A DNA stretch of 64,000 nucleotides from Balneola sp. EhC07 (GTDB lineage: Bacteria > Bacteroidota > Rhodothermia > Balneolales > Balneolaceae), in contig NZ_LXYG01000017.1 of the NCBI RefSeq assembly GCF_001650905.1, positions 62,001 to 126,000 of the forward strand. Direction: 5' to 3'. The notes beneath the pieces were generated by a model that saw nothing but the letters and a program-made list of their open reading frames with translations, was not told where the DNA came from and searched no databases. The position numbers were made by a program, and so were the translations under genes. This document shows positions 33,267-43,273 of the stretch, piece after piece. Position 1 is the first letter of the stretch, and the number at the start of each line of letters is the position of its first letter.

Positions 33267-34655
33267 ATGAAACGAGTAGCTCTACCTGCTGTTTTAGTTG
33301 CGATATTGGTACTAACATATATCGTTTTTCAAACACAGAACAATCAAACAACCAAGCAGAAAGTTACAGGTAATGTAACGGCTTTTACTAATGTGTCCGT
33401 CATTCCTATGACAAGCAATCGTGTTATTGAAAATCAAACGGTTGTAATCAGGGGTGATGAAATTTCTCTTATTGCTCCATCCGAAAATGTAGAGTTTGAT
33501 AGCGAAGCCACAATTATTGACGGCTCCGGCAAGTTTCTTATTCCGGGATTAGCTGAAATGCATGGACATGTTCCGCCGACTGATCCTCCTTCAAATGCTC
33601 CACGATATATGAATATGGAGTATGTTGAAAACACACTATTTTTATATACAGCTGCCGGTATTACTACTGTAAGAGGCATGTTGGGTTGGGCTAACCAGCT
33701 TGAACTAAAAGATAAAGTATCTTCTCAGGAAATAATCGGTCCAAGTCTTTATCTGGCCGGCCCAAGTTTCAACGGCAATTCTATCGGTTCTGTAGAAGAA
33801 GCTACGAGTAAAGTTCGTCAGCAAAAAGAAGAGGGCTGGGATCTCTTAAAGATCCATCCGGGTCTGACTTTGGAAGAGTACGATGCCATGGCGCAAACTG
33901 CTAATGAGATCGGTATTACTTTTGGCGGTCATATTCCTTCCGATGTGGGAATAATACACGCTATTGAAATGGGGCAGGAGACCATCGATCATATGGATGG
34001 ATATGTTGCATATCTTGACAGCTACACCGGAAAAGAACTTGACCAAAAAATTCATGAATTAATAGCTCTCACAAAAGAAAACAATGTTTGGGTTGTACCT
34101 ACTCAGGCTTTATGGGAAACTATTTTAGGCGCTGCGGATTATGATGCCCTGAGAGAATATGATGAGTTAAAATATATCCCTAAAAACCTTGTGTCCGGTT
34201 ATAATGCCTGGACAAAAAGGTTGCTAAACAACTCTAATTTTAATCTTGAGAATGCTCGTGAGCACGCCGCTCTTCGTCAGCGACTTCTTTCAGAAATGAA
34301 TAAATCAGGAGTTAAAATTCTTATGGGGACGGATGCTCCTCAACTTTACAGTGTTCCGGGTTTTTCAATTCACAGAGAACTTAAAGTAATGAGTGAAGCG
34401 GGAATGTCTCCTTATGAGATACTGGTTACAGGCACAAAAAATGTTGGAGAATATTTTTCGCACAAAGATAATTTTGGAACCATTGAAACAGGTCAAAGAG
34501 CCGACCTTATTCTTCTGGACAATAACCCTTTAGATGATATTTCAAATCTTAAACAGAACTCCGGAGTAATGGTTGCCGGAAGATGGTTGTCCAGAAGTTT
34601 TATCGATGAAAAGCTTGCCGCCATCGAAGCCTCCTACAAAGCTAAAGACAAATAG
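33267..34655 (+). CDS. Amidohydrolase family protein, exported, 462 aa
   Basis: An N-terminal membrane/signal segment (about 4-22) precedes a metal-dependent hydrolase fold. Metal ligands are visible: H-x-H in LAEMHGHVPP, a Lys in WDLLKIHPG, His in FGGHIPSD and TIDHMDGY, and Asp in ILMGTDAPQ. The C-terminal strand GQRADLILLDNNPLDDI is typical of imidazolonepropionase-like amidohydrolases. The substrate is probably a peptide or cyclic amide outside the cytoplasm but is unknown. Confidence 0.9.
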   Translation: MKRVALPAVLVAILVLTYIVFQTQNNQTTKQKVTGNVTAFTNVSVIPMTSNRVIENQTVVIRGDEISLIAPSENVEFDSEATIIDGSGKFLIPGLAEMHGHVPPTDPPSNAPRYMNMEYVENTLFLYTAAGITTVRGMLGWANQLELKDKVSSQEIIGPSLYLAGPSFNGNSIGSVEEATSKVRQQKEEGWDLLKIHPGLTLEEYDAMAQTANEIGITFGGHIPSDVGIIHAIEMGQETIDHMDGYVAYLDSYTGKELDQKIHELIALTKENNVWVVPTQALWETILGAADYDALREYDELKYIPKNLVSGYNAWTKRLLNNSNFNLENAREHAALRQRLLSEMNKSGVKILMGTDAPQLYSVPGFSIHRELKVMSEAGMSPYEILVTGTKNVGEYFSHKDNFGTIETGQRADLILLDNNPLDDISNLKQNSGVMVAGRWLSRSFIDEKLAAIEASYKAKDK

Positions 34656-34662
34656 TATTTTC

Positions 34663-35328
34663 TCAGAAATCAATTAAATCTTTAACTCCTTCTTCCAGCT
34701 GATCCATTAAGCCTGATTTTACTGCTTCGGATATTGCATTACGGATAATTGGTCTGAATATCTCTCTTAAGGCTTGTTCTACTGTATCAGATCCTGACTC
34801 ACCAATATCGGTAAGAACTATTCTATCAACAGTGGCTTCCGCTGATCTTTTTTGATCCAGCTCGGATGAAATCTTTACTTTGCCCTGTTCAAGAATAAAT
34901 TCCTTGATGATAATTGTCTTCTCTGATTTATCATCTGAACTCATCTCAATGTTACTGCTGAGCTCTCTTAGATTTACTTTTGTCTCTTTTTGTTCAAACA
35001 GTATTTCCGGATTGGTTACCCTGATCCTGTTAACCACAATTTGATCAGATAACAAACTTTTAACATCCATTTCGATCTCAATTCCTTTTAAAGAAATCGC
35101 AACTTCATCCGAAAAACCCTCCGGATTGTACACTATAAAACCGTCCATATCTGCCGAGGCTCCGAAAAGAGAAACATCAATGTCGTCTACTTCCACTTCC
35201 GTTTTTAATATTTCGCTGCCTGAATCTTCTATTCCTGATTCAACAATGCCATCAATGGTCATTCCAACAGCTAATGCTACTCCCAAAAATATTGCTATTA
35301 TAATTCCGGTTATTTTTAAACCCTTCAT
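34663..35328 (-). CDS. AsmA-like periplasmic membrane-anchored protein, 221 aa
   Basis: One N-terminal helix (about 5-25) anchors a beta-rich domain with repeated GIEIEMDVKSLL, IVVNRIRVTNPEILFE and RSAEATVDRIVLTDIGE strands, the AsmA/Mdm31-like 'lipid-tunnel' repeat pattern. The C-terminal helices (AISEAVKSGLMDQLEEGVKD) are amphipathic. Whether it transports lipids is not known. It is convergent with the amidohydrolase and divergent from the YdeI-like gene. Confidence 0.65.
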   Translation of the reverse strand: MKGLKITGIIIAIFLGVALAVGMTIDGIVESGIEDSGSEILKTEVEVDDIDVSLFGASADMDGFIVYNPEGFSDEVAISLKGIEIEMDVKSLLSDQIVVNRIRVTNPEILFEQKETKVNLRELSSNIEMSSDDKSEKTIIIKEFILEQGKVKISSELDQKRSAEATVDRIVLTDIGESGSDTVEQALREIFRPIIRNAISEAVKSGLMDQLEEGVKDLIDF

Positions 35329-35404
35329 TTGTTTCTTTTTAGTTAGTTTTCAACCTTATAAACTATCCCTAGACTAAATAGTTTCTTTTTCTAACTCATT
35401 GCGC

Positions 35405-35911
35405 ATGAAGACTTTCCATTTGAAAACCACTGTAGTACTTCTCGAAAAACTAAAAATGACAGTTGTGGTTATTCCGAAAGCTATGGTCGAAGAAATGGGT
35501 GGGCTGGGAACAAGGCTCCTTTGTTCTGTAAATGGATTTGAGGAATTTCATTGCGGATTGGTTGCCTTTGGTGAAGGACAGGGATACATCTCTATAAACA
35601 AAAAAAGACTTAAGAAGTTTGGGACCGCTTTAGGGGCTGAAGTTACACTGGAACTAAGGCATGATCATTCTAAATATGGGATGGAAATGCCGGAGGAGCT
35701 TGAGGCGTTGCTTGAACAAGAACCTGAAGGGGCAAAGTTATTTAATGCTTTGAGCGACGGAAAGAAAAGATATATCATCCATTATGTTGGCTCAGTAAAA
35801 AGCAGTCAGTTAAAGATCGATCGGGCAATAATGCTCATTAATAATCTTAAAACTATGAGCGATAAATTTGATTTCAGACACCTTTTGGGAATGCCTCCAA
35901 GAGAAGAGTAG
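35405..35911 (+). CDS. YdeI/OmpD-associated (DUF1905) family protein, 168 aa
   Basis: The DUF1905 beta-barrel-like N-domain covers about residues 10-90 (VVIPKAMVEEMG, HCGLVAFGEGQGYISINKKR, LGAEVTLELRHDHSKYGMEM), followed by the OmdA helical region (PEELEALLEQEPEGAKLFNA, RYIIHYVGSVKSSQLKIDRA). The ATG at 35405 is preferred over an in-frame TTG six bases upstream. The function of this widespread family is unsettled. Confidence 0.82.
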   Translation: MKTFHLKTTVVLLEKLKMTVVVIPKAMVEEMGGLGTRLLCSVNGFEEFHCGLVAFGEGQGYISINKKRLKKFGTALGAEVTLELRHDHSKYGMEMPEELEALLEQEPEGAKLFNALSDGKKRYIIHYVGSVKSSQLKIDRAIMLINNLKTMSDKFDFRHLLGMPPREE

Positions 35912-35920
35912 TGATTTAGT

Positions 35921-36469
35921 TTATTCCTCCGGTGCCGGTTTTGATCTGACAACTGTAAGATACTTTGCCCATGGACCAATCTCTTCTTTGAAATTCTTGG
36001 CCAGAGTTCTGTTTATTTGCACAATGTGGCCTAAATCATGAACAACCCATGCTGAAAGCATTTCTTTTACGGTTATTTCACCGAATTCCGGATGTTTTCC
36101 TTTCCTCATAAGGTCATCGGAAGAAAGGCTCATTCTTTTTAACTCTTCCAAATTTTGTGCTCTTCTTTTTGCAAACAAACTCAATAACTCTTCGGAGTTT
36201 TTATCTGCGTAAAGTCTGTCCTGTGCAAATCGGTCGTAGGGCTCAAATTCTTTTGTGGCATCGAATTCAAGAATGATCTTTGTTCTTGGTAACCAGTCCG
36301 TTTCTTCGCCATATACCAAGTGCCCTAAAACCTGATGAGGACTCCATGTTGAACTTTCTTCATTATTGTAAAGCCATTCTTTAGAAAGTCCCAAAAGCAA
36401 TGCTGACAATACTTTCGGGGTTCTTTCTAAAATTGAAACAGCTTCATCAATATCAAAAGAAATGCTCAC
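35921..36469 (-). CDS. DinB-family protein, 182 aa
   Basis: A four-helix DinB bundle with the metal-binding histidine near SPHQVLGHLVYGEE and a second pair in WVVHDLGHIVQINR. DinB-like proteins act as thiol-dependent transferases or hydrolases. It directly follows the M14 peptidase gene (one-base spacing), which suggests an operon. Confidence 0.85.
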   Translation of the reverse strand: MSISFDIDEAVSILERTPKVLSALLLGLSKEWLYNNEESSTWSPHQVLGHLVYGEETDWLPRTKIILEFDATKEFEPYDRFAQDRLYADKNSEELLSLFAKRRAQNLEELKRMSLSSDDLMRKGKHPEFGEITVKEMLSAWVVHDLGHIVQINRTLAKNFKEEIGPWAKYLTVVRSKPAPEE

Positions 36470-39055
36470 TTAATTTGCTGTACTCCCACTAATTGTATGT
36501 CCAAAGAATATAGCATTGGCAAACAGTTTATTTGTTCCATACCAAAATGCCCGGAAATTTGGATTGTCCGTCATTGTAATAACTTTTCCACTTCCGTGTC
36601 TGCTAATAATAACAGCAGCTGTGTTCTTCATTCTTTCAATGTTTTCATCTGAAACATATCCACTGGCTAAAGGAGAGTCAGTGTATACAACCGGATTTGA
36701 ATATGGGTTTTTACCTTTCTGCAGAAACTGAGTGCTGTTTCTAAAAACAGTTAAGTCTTCATTATTAAAGCCATATCCCATCGGGTGAGTAAGATCTATT
36801 TTTGTATTAAAAATAGCCCCACCAATAACACCAGCTCCTGAATCATTGCTTTGATTCACATATGGTCTGGTTTTTACTTCATCGTCTTCATTATTATTGT
36901 TTCCTGAAACGAATTCTACATTTGCCAAACCGTGCTGCTTAGCCCAGCCTATTCCATACTTGTAAGCGATGAGTGTTCCCCCGTTGCTCACCCAGCGTTT
37001 TATTTCGTCAACATCACTTGCAGACAGGTCATTGTATCCGTAGCCGGAAATAATTAAAACATTGTACCTGTGTAGTCGGGAACCTCTAATATCATCTTGC
37101 TCTACAATACTAAGTGGCATATGATATCTTTGATCCATTAAATGCCATGCTTCGCCAATTTCATAAGAATTGGTCCCGTTACCGCCGATCATTGCAACTT
37201 TAGGTTCTATCAGATTTTCAAAATTATTACTTCCCAGATCCATGCCTTTTGGAGTTAATCCTGTTTTTACTGAATAGACACTTATCCCATTTTCTTTTGC
37301 AATTTCCTGAATAAGCTTGTGTGTTTGTTGCTGATCATCCTGAACGCCCATTGGAACCATAATTGTGCCGTAATCAAAGTCTTTCGTTCCCTGAGTGGTC
37401 ACAGATGTAAATGGCTGAGAGGCTACTTTTGCCCGAACTCCGTTTGAAAGAAGTTTATAAACAGCTTTTGGCGCATAGTATTCATCCCACTCAAATACAT
37501 ACGCGTAGTTGCTTTTTCCTCCTATCACGGATCCATTTGATTTCATTTCGCCGTCAAACTGAGAACCTAAAACATTGTCCTTGTACTCTCTGTTTCCTAA
37601 TTCCGCGAAAGGAAGGTTAAATGCGTAAGGCATTGTCCATGCAGAAACATCGTAGAAAAGGCTATCTGTGAATTCCGTTCTTCGTTCAAAGACTGCTGTT
37701 ATAAGCTGATATTGTTGTTGGTTTGTAGGAACAACAAATGCTTTACCGGCTTTAAAATTCTTACTGTCTGTATTAAGGTCGTTTTTCAACTCATATATTT
37801 TGACCTGATGGCGGTTTAACATTTCAGCCAAATGGTACGTTCTTGCCTGATCCGCCTCTTCTCCAAAAACATATGCCTTTATAGATGCTGCTTTTGCCGC
37901 TTCGGATCTTTCTTTGTAAAAGTCCCGCATATGCGCCAGCAACTCTTCTCTCATAGCCTGAGTTGCTTTTATTGTTGACAGGGAAGCTGTAAACTGATTC
38001 CTAATTGTAAATGGAAATTTAAGAATTCCATGAACGCTTTCCTGCGCATGTCCGCGGGAGCTGGCTTGTTCAAAAAGAATTCCAATAGCGCCGTTCACAT
38101 CCGGATATGTAGATCCTTTTCCGTAGTAAAAGTCATCAAAGCTTTCTTTTGAGTAATACAAAGACTGAATTTTATCCAGTTCTTCGGCATGGTATTCCGC
38201 AATGCTTGCTGTTAATCTCTGGTTTCTTTCCGGGGTTAACGGATGTGTTCTGGATGGGATTCCCGGTTGAAAAAAGAAGGTGGAATTTGTTCCCATCTCA
38301 TGGTGATCTGTTAAGATATTTGGTTTCCATTCGTGGAACTTTGCTATTCTTCCTTTGCTTTCCGGGTGTTGTACTAACAGCCAGTCACGATTAAGGTCGA
38401 ACCAGTAGTGGTTGGTTCTGCCTCCCGGCCATACTTCACTATATTCTCTGCTGGCAGGATCCGTTACTAAATTATTCAAACTCTTATGTTGGTTTGCCCA
38501 TTGTGCAAAGCGGCTCAGTCCATCCGGGTTTATACTTGGGTCTACCAAAATAATAGTATTCTTCAGCACGTCCTCTATTTCTTTTCCTTGGGCAGCCGCC
38601 AGATGATATACGGTTAGTAACGACGAATTAGAACCGCTCGGCTCATTTCCGTGAACACTGTAGCTTAAGGTAATCACCGCCGGCATATTCGAAATATCCA
38701 GACTTCCGGAGTTCGCTGCATCTGTAAGCTGAACGTGCTCTCTTTTAAGTTTATCAATATTTTTATGATTCTCAGGAGAGGTAATGGTCAGCATTAAAAG
38801 CGGACGACTTTCGTAAGTTCTTGCATATTCACTTATTGATACTCTGTCTGATGCTTCTGCTACTGCATACATATAATTTACCAATTGGTCGTGACGAACA
38901 TGCCATTCTCCAACCTCAGAACCTAACACGGATTTTGGAGTCGGGATCTTTGAATCGTATTTAATTCCATCAGGTAAATAGTAATCAAGAGTTATTTGTG
39001 CTTGTGCATTAAACCCAAAGATTAACGCCGCACATAAAAGAAATGCCTTTTTCAT
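36470..39055 (-). CDS. M14-family zinc carboxypeptidase, secreted, 861 aa
   Basis: The signal peptide ends NAQAQ. The N-terminal M14 domain shows HGNEPSG (HxxE zinc ligands) and ADHHEMG (third His), with WFDLNRDW between them. C-terminal regions carry a class I glutamine-amidotransferase-like segment (YNVLIISGYGYNDLS..., GGTLIAYKYG) often fused to this family. It likely degrades peptides outside the cell. Confidence 0.9.
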   Translation of the reverse strand: MKKAFLLCAALIFGFNAQAQITLDYYLPDGIKYDSKIPTPKSVLGSEVGEWHVRHDQLVNYMYAVAEASDRVSISEYARTYESRPLLMLTITSPENHKNIDKLKREHVQLTDAANSGSLDISNMPAVITLSYSVHGNEPSGSNSSLLTVYHLAAAQGKEIEDVLKNTIILVDPSINPDGLSRFAQWANQHKSLNNLVTDPASREYSEVWPGGRTNHYWFDLNRDWLLVQHPESKGRIAKFHEWKPNILTDHHEMGTNSTFFFQPGIPSRTHPLTPERNQRLTASIAEYHAEELDKIQSLYYSKESFDDFYYGKGSTYPDVNGAIGILFEQASSRGHAQESVHGILKFPFTIRNQFTASLSTIKATQAMREELLAHMRDFYKERSEAAKAASIKAYVFGEEADQARTYHLAEMLNRHQVKIYELKNDLNTDSKNFKAGKAFVVPTNQQQYQLITAVFERRTEFTDSLFYDVSAWTMPYAFNLPFAELGNREYKDNVLGSQFDGEMKSNGSVIGGKSNYAYVFEWDEYYAPKAVYKLLSNGVRAKVASQPFTSVTTQGTKDFDYGTIMVPMGVQDDQQQTHKLIQEIAKENGISVYSVKTGLTPKGMDLGSNNFENLIEPKVAMIGGNGTNSYEIGEAWHLMDQRYHMPLSIVEQDDIRGSRLHRYNVLIISGYGYNDLSASDVDEIKRWVSNGGTLIAYKYGIGWAKQHGLANVEFVSGNNNNEDDEVKTRPYVNQSNDSGAGVIGGAIFNTKIDLTHPMGYGFNNEDLTVFRNSTQFLQKGKNPYSNPVVYTDSPLASGYVSDENIERMKNTAAVIISRHGSGKVITMTDNPNFRAFWYGTNKLFANAIFFGHTISGSTAN

Positions 39056-39338
39056 AAGTATTGTAGTTATTCGTTTTTTTAAGATCTCTGTATAGTAGCT
39101 TTACTATATGAAAAATGCTGAAAAAAGCGCTTAAACAAAAAAAGCGCAATAACTGCTTTCATACAATTATTACGCTATAGTTCCTCAATTTTGGTAGAAG
39201 TTAATCAAAACCAGTGGGAATTGAGGACTAGGACATCTTGTGATATATAATGTTTCCATAAATCCCTACTCAAATATGACGATAACAGTCTTTAAATGAA
39301 TAACTTCTTAGTATGATTGTGACAAGAGTTAGTTAAAC

Positions 39339-40049
39339 TCACCTTTGAATGAGTATGAGTAAATCTTCTTTCTTATCTCCGGAGACGGGAATTTCTGCTT
39401 CATTACTCATTATCAACATTCCACCGTCCGATTTCCTGTATCTTTCAATATGATTCAGGTTCACTAAATAACTTTTATGAACTCTGAAAAAAGAACTTTC
39501 AGGAAGCTGTGCTGAAACGAACTTCAGCGTTTTACTGATAAGCTTAGTGCCTCCATCTTCAAGGATGATCTCTGTGTAGTTATTACTTGCCTTGGCATAA
39601 ACGATCATTGAATGTTTTACCAGTTCAATATCTTCTGTTGTTGAAATAGCCAATTTGTCTGAAAGCCCAATATCAATAGCAGGTTTTTTTGATGCATATA
39701 GCTCATCAACTACTTTGCTCAGCTCCTCAAGTTCGATAGGTTTTAAAAGATACGCTTCCGGTTTAAAATTTATGGCTTCAACTGCATGTTTAGCATGAGC
39801 TGTTGTAAACACTACTTTCGTTTCTTTTGGTTTAATCACTTTTATCAGCTCAAAGCCGTTTAAGCCCGGCATTTCTATATCAATGAAAAGTACATCCGGT
39901 TTTATAGAACGAAGGTTTTCAACACATTCAACACTATTGTTGCATTCAAAAAGTACTTCTACTTTCTCAGAAAAAGACTCTTCCAGATCGTACTTTAATG
40001 TTTCTATACAATGCCGTTCATCATCAACTATCGCTACTTTTAATTTCAT
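39339..40049 (-). CDS. LytTR-family response regulator, 236 aa
   Basis: The receiver domain (about 1-120) has DDE near residue 9-11, the phospho-acceptor Asp in DVLFIDIEMPG and a Lys in AYLLKPIELEE. The LytTR DNA-binding domain (about 135-236) includes FFRVHKSYLVNLNHIERY. It overlaps the histidine kinase gene by four bases (ATGA), so the two are coupled. No tandem binding site is obvious nearby. Confidence 0.93.
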   Translation of the reverse strand: MKLKVAIVDDERHCIETLKYDLEESFSEKVEVLFECNNSVECVENLRSIKPDVLFIDIEMPGLNGFELIKVIKPKETKVVFTTAHAKHAVEAINFKPEAYLLKPIELEELSKVVDELYASKKPAIDIGLSDKLAISTTEDIELVKHSMIVYAKASNNYTEIILEDGGTKLISKTLKFVSAQLPESSFFRVHKSYLVNLNHIERYRKSDGGMLIMSNEAEIPVSGDKKEDLLILIQR

Positions 40050-41923
40050 TTTAGCTTCCTGTTTATCTTTGGAAGCTCCAGCCTTACTTCCGTTCCTGTT
40101 GGCGCCCTGGAATCATCATAAAGATCAATGATCTTAACTTTATCTCCATCAACTCCCTTTTCTTCCAGCAACTCTATTCTTTGTGTTGTCAGGTCTATAG
40201 CCATCGATCTGTTTTCTTTTTTTATTCCGGAAGAACCTCGACTTGCCTCTTCTCTTCCTATACCATTATCCCGCAGTATTATCTTAATTGTATTTCCTTT
40301 GTCTTTTACAGAAAGTTCTATTTTCTTTTCTCCCTGCTTTTGCATCAATCCATGCCAAATTGCGTTTTCTAAAAATGGTTGTACAATTAATGGGGGCACT
40401 ATTAACTCTTCTTCGTTTAAGCTTTCATCTACTTCAATAATAAAACCAAATTCATCCCGGAATCGCAATTGTTCTATTTGAACGTATAAGTTTAAAACCT
40501 GCAGCTCTTCTTTCAGCGTAATGAATTCTTCTGTTGAATATTCCAGTATCTGTCTTATTAATCTGGAAAATTTTGCTAAATAACCTGAGGCGTGTTTAGT
40601 CTCATTTTTTATCATATAAGAACGAATGGAATTCAGCGAGTTAAAAATGAAGTGAGGATTCATTTGAGTTTGCAAGGCTCTCATTTTCACTTTTTCCATT
40701 TCCTTATTTAAAATAGTTTTTTCGTCCTCCCGACGCTTCATCAAAATTCCCAAACCCATACCAAAAATAAATATCTCTAATATCACCCCGATCATGAAGT
40801 ATTGAATGTCACCCATTATTAAGGCGGTAACACTTCCTGTTAATAACATTGTTGATCCTGCCATTATATAGATCCCTCTTCTGTCTTTAAGATTCAGAAG
40901 TATATATATGTTTGTGACTACGGCAAACGCAATCATCATCAGCCTTTCTGTTGTTACTATATAATAAAGCGATGTACTTAAGGGGTTAGAAAAAATGCTT
41001 ATCAGCACCACTGTTACAAACCCGAGTATTATCCATTCTATAACTTTACCTGCCTTATCTATAAATGGGTAAAGGGTTTTTGCATCTAAGAACTTCCTTA
41101 CAAATCTAACATACCAGTAATTAAGAAGTATTTGTGTTACTTCATTCCAGGCTTGGTTAAGTATTGGATAAGCACCAAACAGTACTGTTGATTGAGCAGG
41201 ATACATTTTGACTCCTAAGTACATCAATAAGAAAAGAAGGTAAGCTCCATATAATAAATAAAGCCGGTCCTTATAGATAAAATATATTCCTAACGTATAG
41301 ATCAACAGGAAGGCAATTCCTCCTAAAAAGAATACAGCTCTAAAATTATACTCTGCATCATCTATAAAACCAATTATAGAGTTTGATTTAAAATCAGATT
41401 CCTGAATTACACGGATTTGCTGTTTATAGATCTGAGCCGGAAAGTAGTTTTCCCTCAGTTCCAAATACACATATTTTCCCTGAATCAAATTCGATTCATT
41501 CATTGTATGATAGCGCCATGTGATCAGTTCCAGTTCCCTTGTTACAGGATCTAAGTTCCCGGCTTTAGATATTATTATGCTATCATTCTGATTCAGGTAC
41601 AAGTTATTGAGCGCATACCCCCCCGATCTTACCACCCAGTTCTCTTCTTCAAAATCAATATTACTTAGATCTGCTTTAAACCAATATGTCTTCGCTCTCT
41701 CAATGCTTTTGGTTTTCTCTAAGCTGTCAAATTTCTCCTGGTACTCTTTTGAGAGAATATCGCTGATACTTAAATTGCTTTCTGTCGTTTCAAAAACGGT
41801 ATACGGAACGCTTTCATAGGGCTTAACATCCATGAAAGACATTGCCTTCTCATCCATCTCATTTGCACAACCAATGAGAAGGAGGGAGCAGAGCCAGAAA
41901 CAAATATGTACACTTTTTTTCAT
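40046..41923 (-). CDS. 7TMR-DISM sensor histidine kinase (LytS-like), 625 aa
   Basis: A lipoprotein-like or signal start (LLLIGC) leads to an extracellular 7TMR-DISM domain (about 40-185), then seven helices (about 190-395) beginning FRAVFFLGGIAFLLIYTLGI. The His_kinase domain has the motif LQTQMNPHFIFNSLNSIRSY, and the ATPase domain follows with PPLIVQPFLENAIWHG and DNGIGREEA. It partners the LytTR regulator to which it overlaps. Confidence 0.92.
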   Translation of the reverse strand: MKKSVHICFWLCSLLLIGCANEMDEKAMSFMDVKPYESVPYTVFETTESNLSISDILSKEYQEKFDSLEKTKSIERAKTYWFKADLSNIDFEEENWVVRSGGYALNNLYLNQNDSIIISKAGNLDPVTRELELITWRYHTMNESNLIQGKYVYLELRENYFPAQIYKQQIRVIQESDFKSNSIIGFIDDAEYNFRAVFFLGGIAFLLIYTLGIYFIYKDRLYLLYGAYLLFLLMYLGVKMYPAQSTVLFGAYPILNQAWNEVTQILLNYWYVRFVRKFLDAKTLYPFIDKAGKVIEWIILGFVTVVLISIFSNPLSTSLYYIVTTERLMMIAFAVVTNIYILLNLKDRRGIYIMAGSTMLLTGSVTALIMGDIQYFMIGVILEIFIFGMGLGILMKRREDEKTILNKEMEKVKMRALQTQMNPHFIFNSLNSIRSYMIKNETKHASGYLAKFSRLIRQILEYSTEEFITLKEELQVLNLYVQIEQLRFRDEFGFIIEVDESLNEEELIVPPLIVQPFLENAIWHGLMQKQGEKKIELSVKDKGNTIKIILRDNGIGREEASRGSSGIKKENRSMAIDLTTQRIELLEEKGVDGDKVKIIDLYDDSRAPTGTEVRLELPKINRKLK

Positions 41924-41999
41924 TTTCTCATTTTACGACTTACAGATGGAAAGAAAAATTTGTACTCTCAAAAAGTTTAATACTTTACTAACCAATATT

Positions 42000-43259
42000 A
42001 TGGATACAGAAAGTCAGTCCAGATTCTCTACTTTAAAGTACGCGCTTGGTCCCGGGCTAATAATGGCAGCAGCAGCGGTTGGTGTCTCGCATTTAGTTCA
42101 GTCTACCCGAGCCGGTGCAGATTATGGTTTTGCATTAGTATGGGCCGTTATACTTGCCAATATTTTCAAATATCCTTTTTTGGAATATGGTCCTCGCTAT
42201 GCAATTATTGCTAAAGAAAGCCTGATAGAAGGTTATAAGAAACTTGGTTCCTGGGCTTTTTGGATTTTTGTTGTTTTTACTGTCGGAACCATGTTCACGG
42301 TTCAGGCGGCGGTCACTATCGTAACTGCAAGTTTAGCTGCTGAATTAACCGGTCTTGTTTTAAGCCCATTGATCTGGAGCGCTATTATTTTGGGGATTTG
42401 TATTCTTATTCTTGCCGCAGGTCAATATTCTGCGCTGGATAGTGCCATTAAATTAATTATGGTAGTACTTACTATCTCTACTCTCATAGCAATTGTTGTG
42501 GCTGTTTTTAATACAGGCGACGCACCCAAACCGCAGCCTCCCAGTATTTGGACAGGTTCAGGAATCGCTTTTCTTATTGCTTTGATGGGGTGGATGCCGA
42601 TCCCCATTGATGGTTCTGCCTGGCATTCAATTTGGTCATTGGAACGAATAAAACAAACCGGCAGGCAACCCAGCTTAAAAGATTCCCTTACTGATTTTAA
42701 TATTGGTTATATAGGCGCCGGAATTTTGGCCCTTTGTTTTCTCACGCTTGGCGCTTTGATCATGTTTGGAAGCGGAGAGGTTTTTGCGAATAGCGGAGGG
42801 GCATTTTCCAGACAACTAGTAAGTATTTATACCTCTTCGCTTGGCGACTGGGCATATATCATTATCATCATTTGCGCCTTCACCACAATGTTCAGTACAA
42901 CCCTAACAGTAACTGACGCCTATCCCAGAGTATCAAGACAAATTCTATCAAACATATCCACCAAATTTAGTGCTGATTCTACTAAAAGCTATAAGTACTT
43001 TATAATTACCATTTCCATTATTTCTTTGATAGTACTTTACTTCGCAGGTGATCGTTTTACTTTTATGGTTGATTTAGCTACAACACTTTCATTCCTGACA
43101 GCGCCGGTCCTTGCTTTTATAAATTATCGCCTGGTTATGTCGAAGCATTTTCCGGATGAACACCGACCACCAACTTGGCTTCGAATACTTAGTTGGTGTG
43201 GTATTGTATTTTTATCAGGATTTGCTCTTTTCTACACTTACTCAAAAATATTTCTATAA
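42000..43259 (+). CDS. Nramp-superfamily transporter with altered metal-site motifs, 419 aa
   Basis: About 11 helices with Nramp-like organisation: ALGPGLIMAAAAVGVSHLVQ then STRAGADYG in helix 1, and MGWMPIPIDGSAWHSIW in helix 6. The canonical DPGN of helix 1 reads GVSH and the canonical MPH of helix 6 reads MPI, so the Asp, Asn and His normally around the metal are changed, while the Met is kept. The ATG at 42000 is preferred over an upstream in-frame start at 41832 because it begins just before the conserved helix 1 region. The substrate cannot be assigned. Confidence 0.85.
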   Translation: MDTESQSRFSTLKYALGPGLIMAAAAVGVSHLVQSTRAGADYGFALVWAVILANIFKYPFLEYGPRYAIIAKESLIEGYKKLGSWAFWIFVVFTVGTMFTVQAAVTIVTASLAAELTGLVLSPLIWSAIILGICILILAAGQYSALDSAIKLIMVVLTISTLIAIVVAVFNTGDAPKPQPPSIWTGSGIAFLIALMGWMPIPIDGSAWHSIWSLERIKQTGRQPSLKDSLTDFNIGYIGAGILALCFLTLGALIMFGSGEVFANSGGAFSRQLVSIYTSSLGDWAYIIIIICAFTTMFSTTLTVTDAYPRVSRQILSNISTKFSADSTKSYKYFIITISIISLIVLYFAGDRFTFMVDLATTLSFLTAPVLAFINYRLVMSKHFPDEHRPPTWLRILSWCGIVFLSGFALFYTYSKIFL

Positions 43260-43273
43260 ACCGGAGATTTTAC

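Noticed and set aside
39120-39152. Repeated AAAAAAGCGC in the gap before the response regulator
   Set aside because: The copies are direct and too short to form a hairpin or an identifiable site. The 39056-39338 gap shows nothing else.
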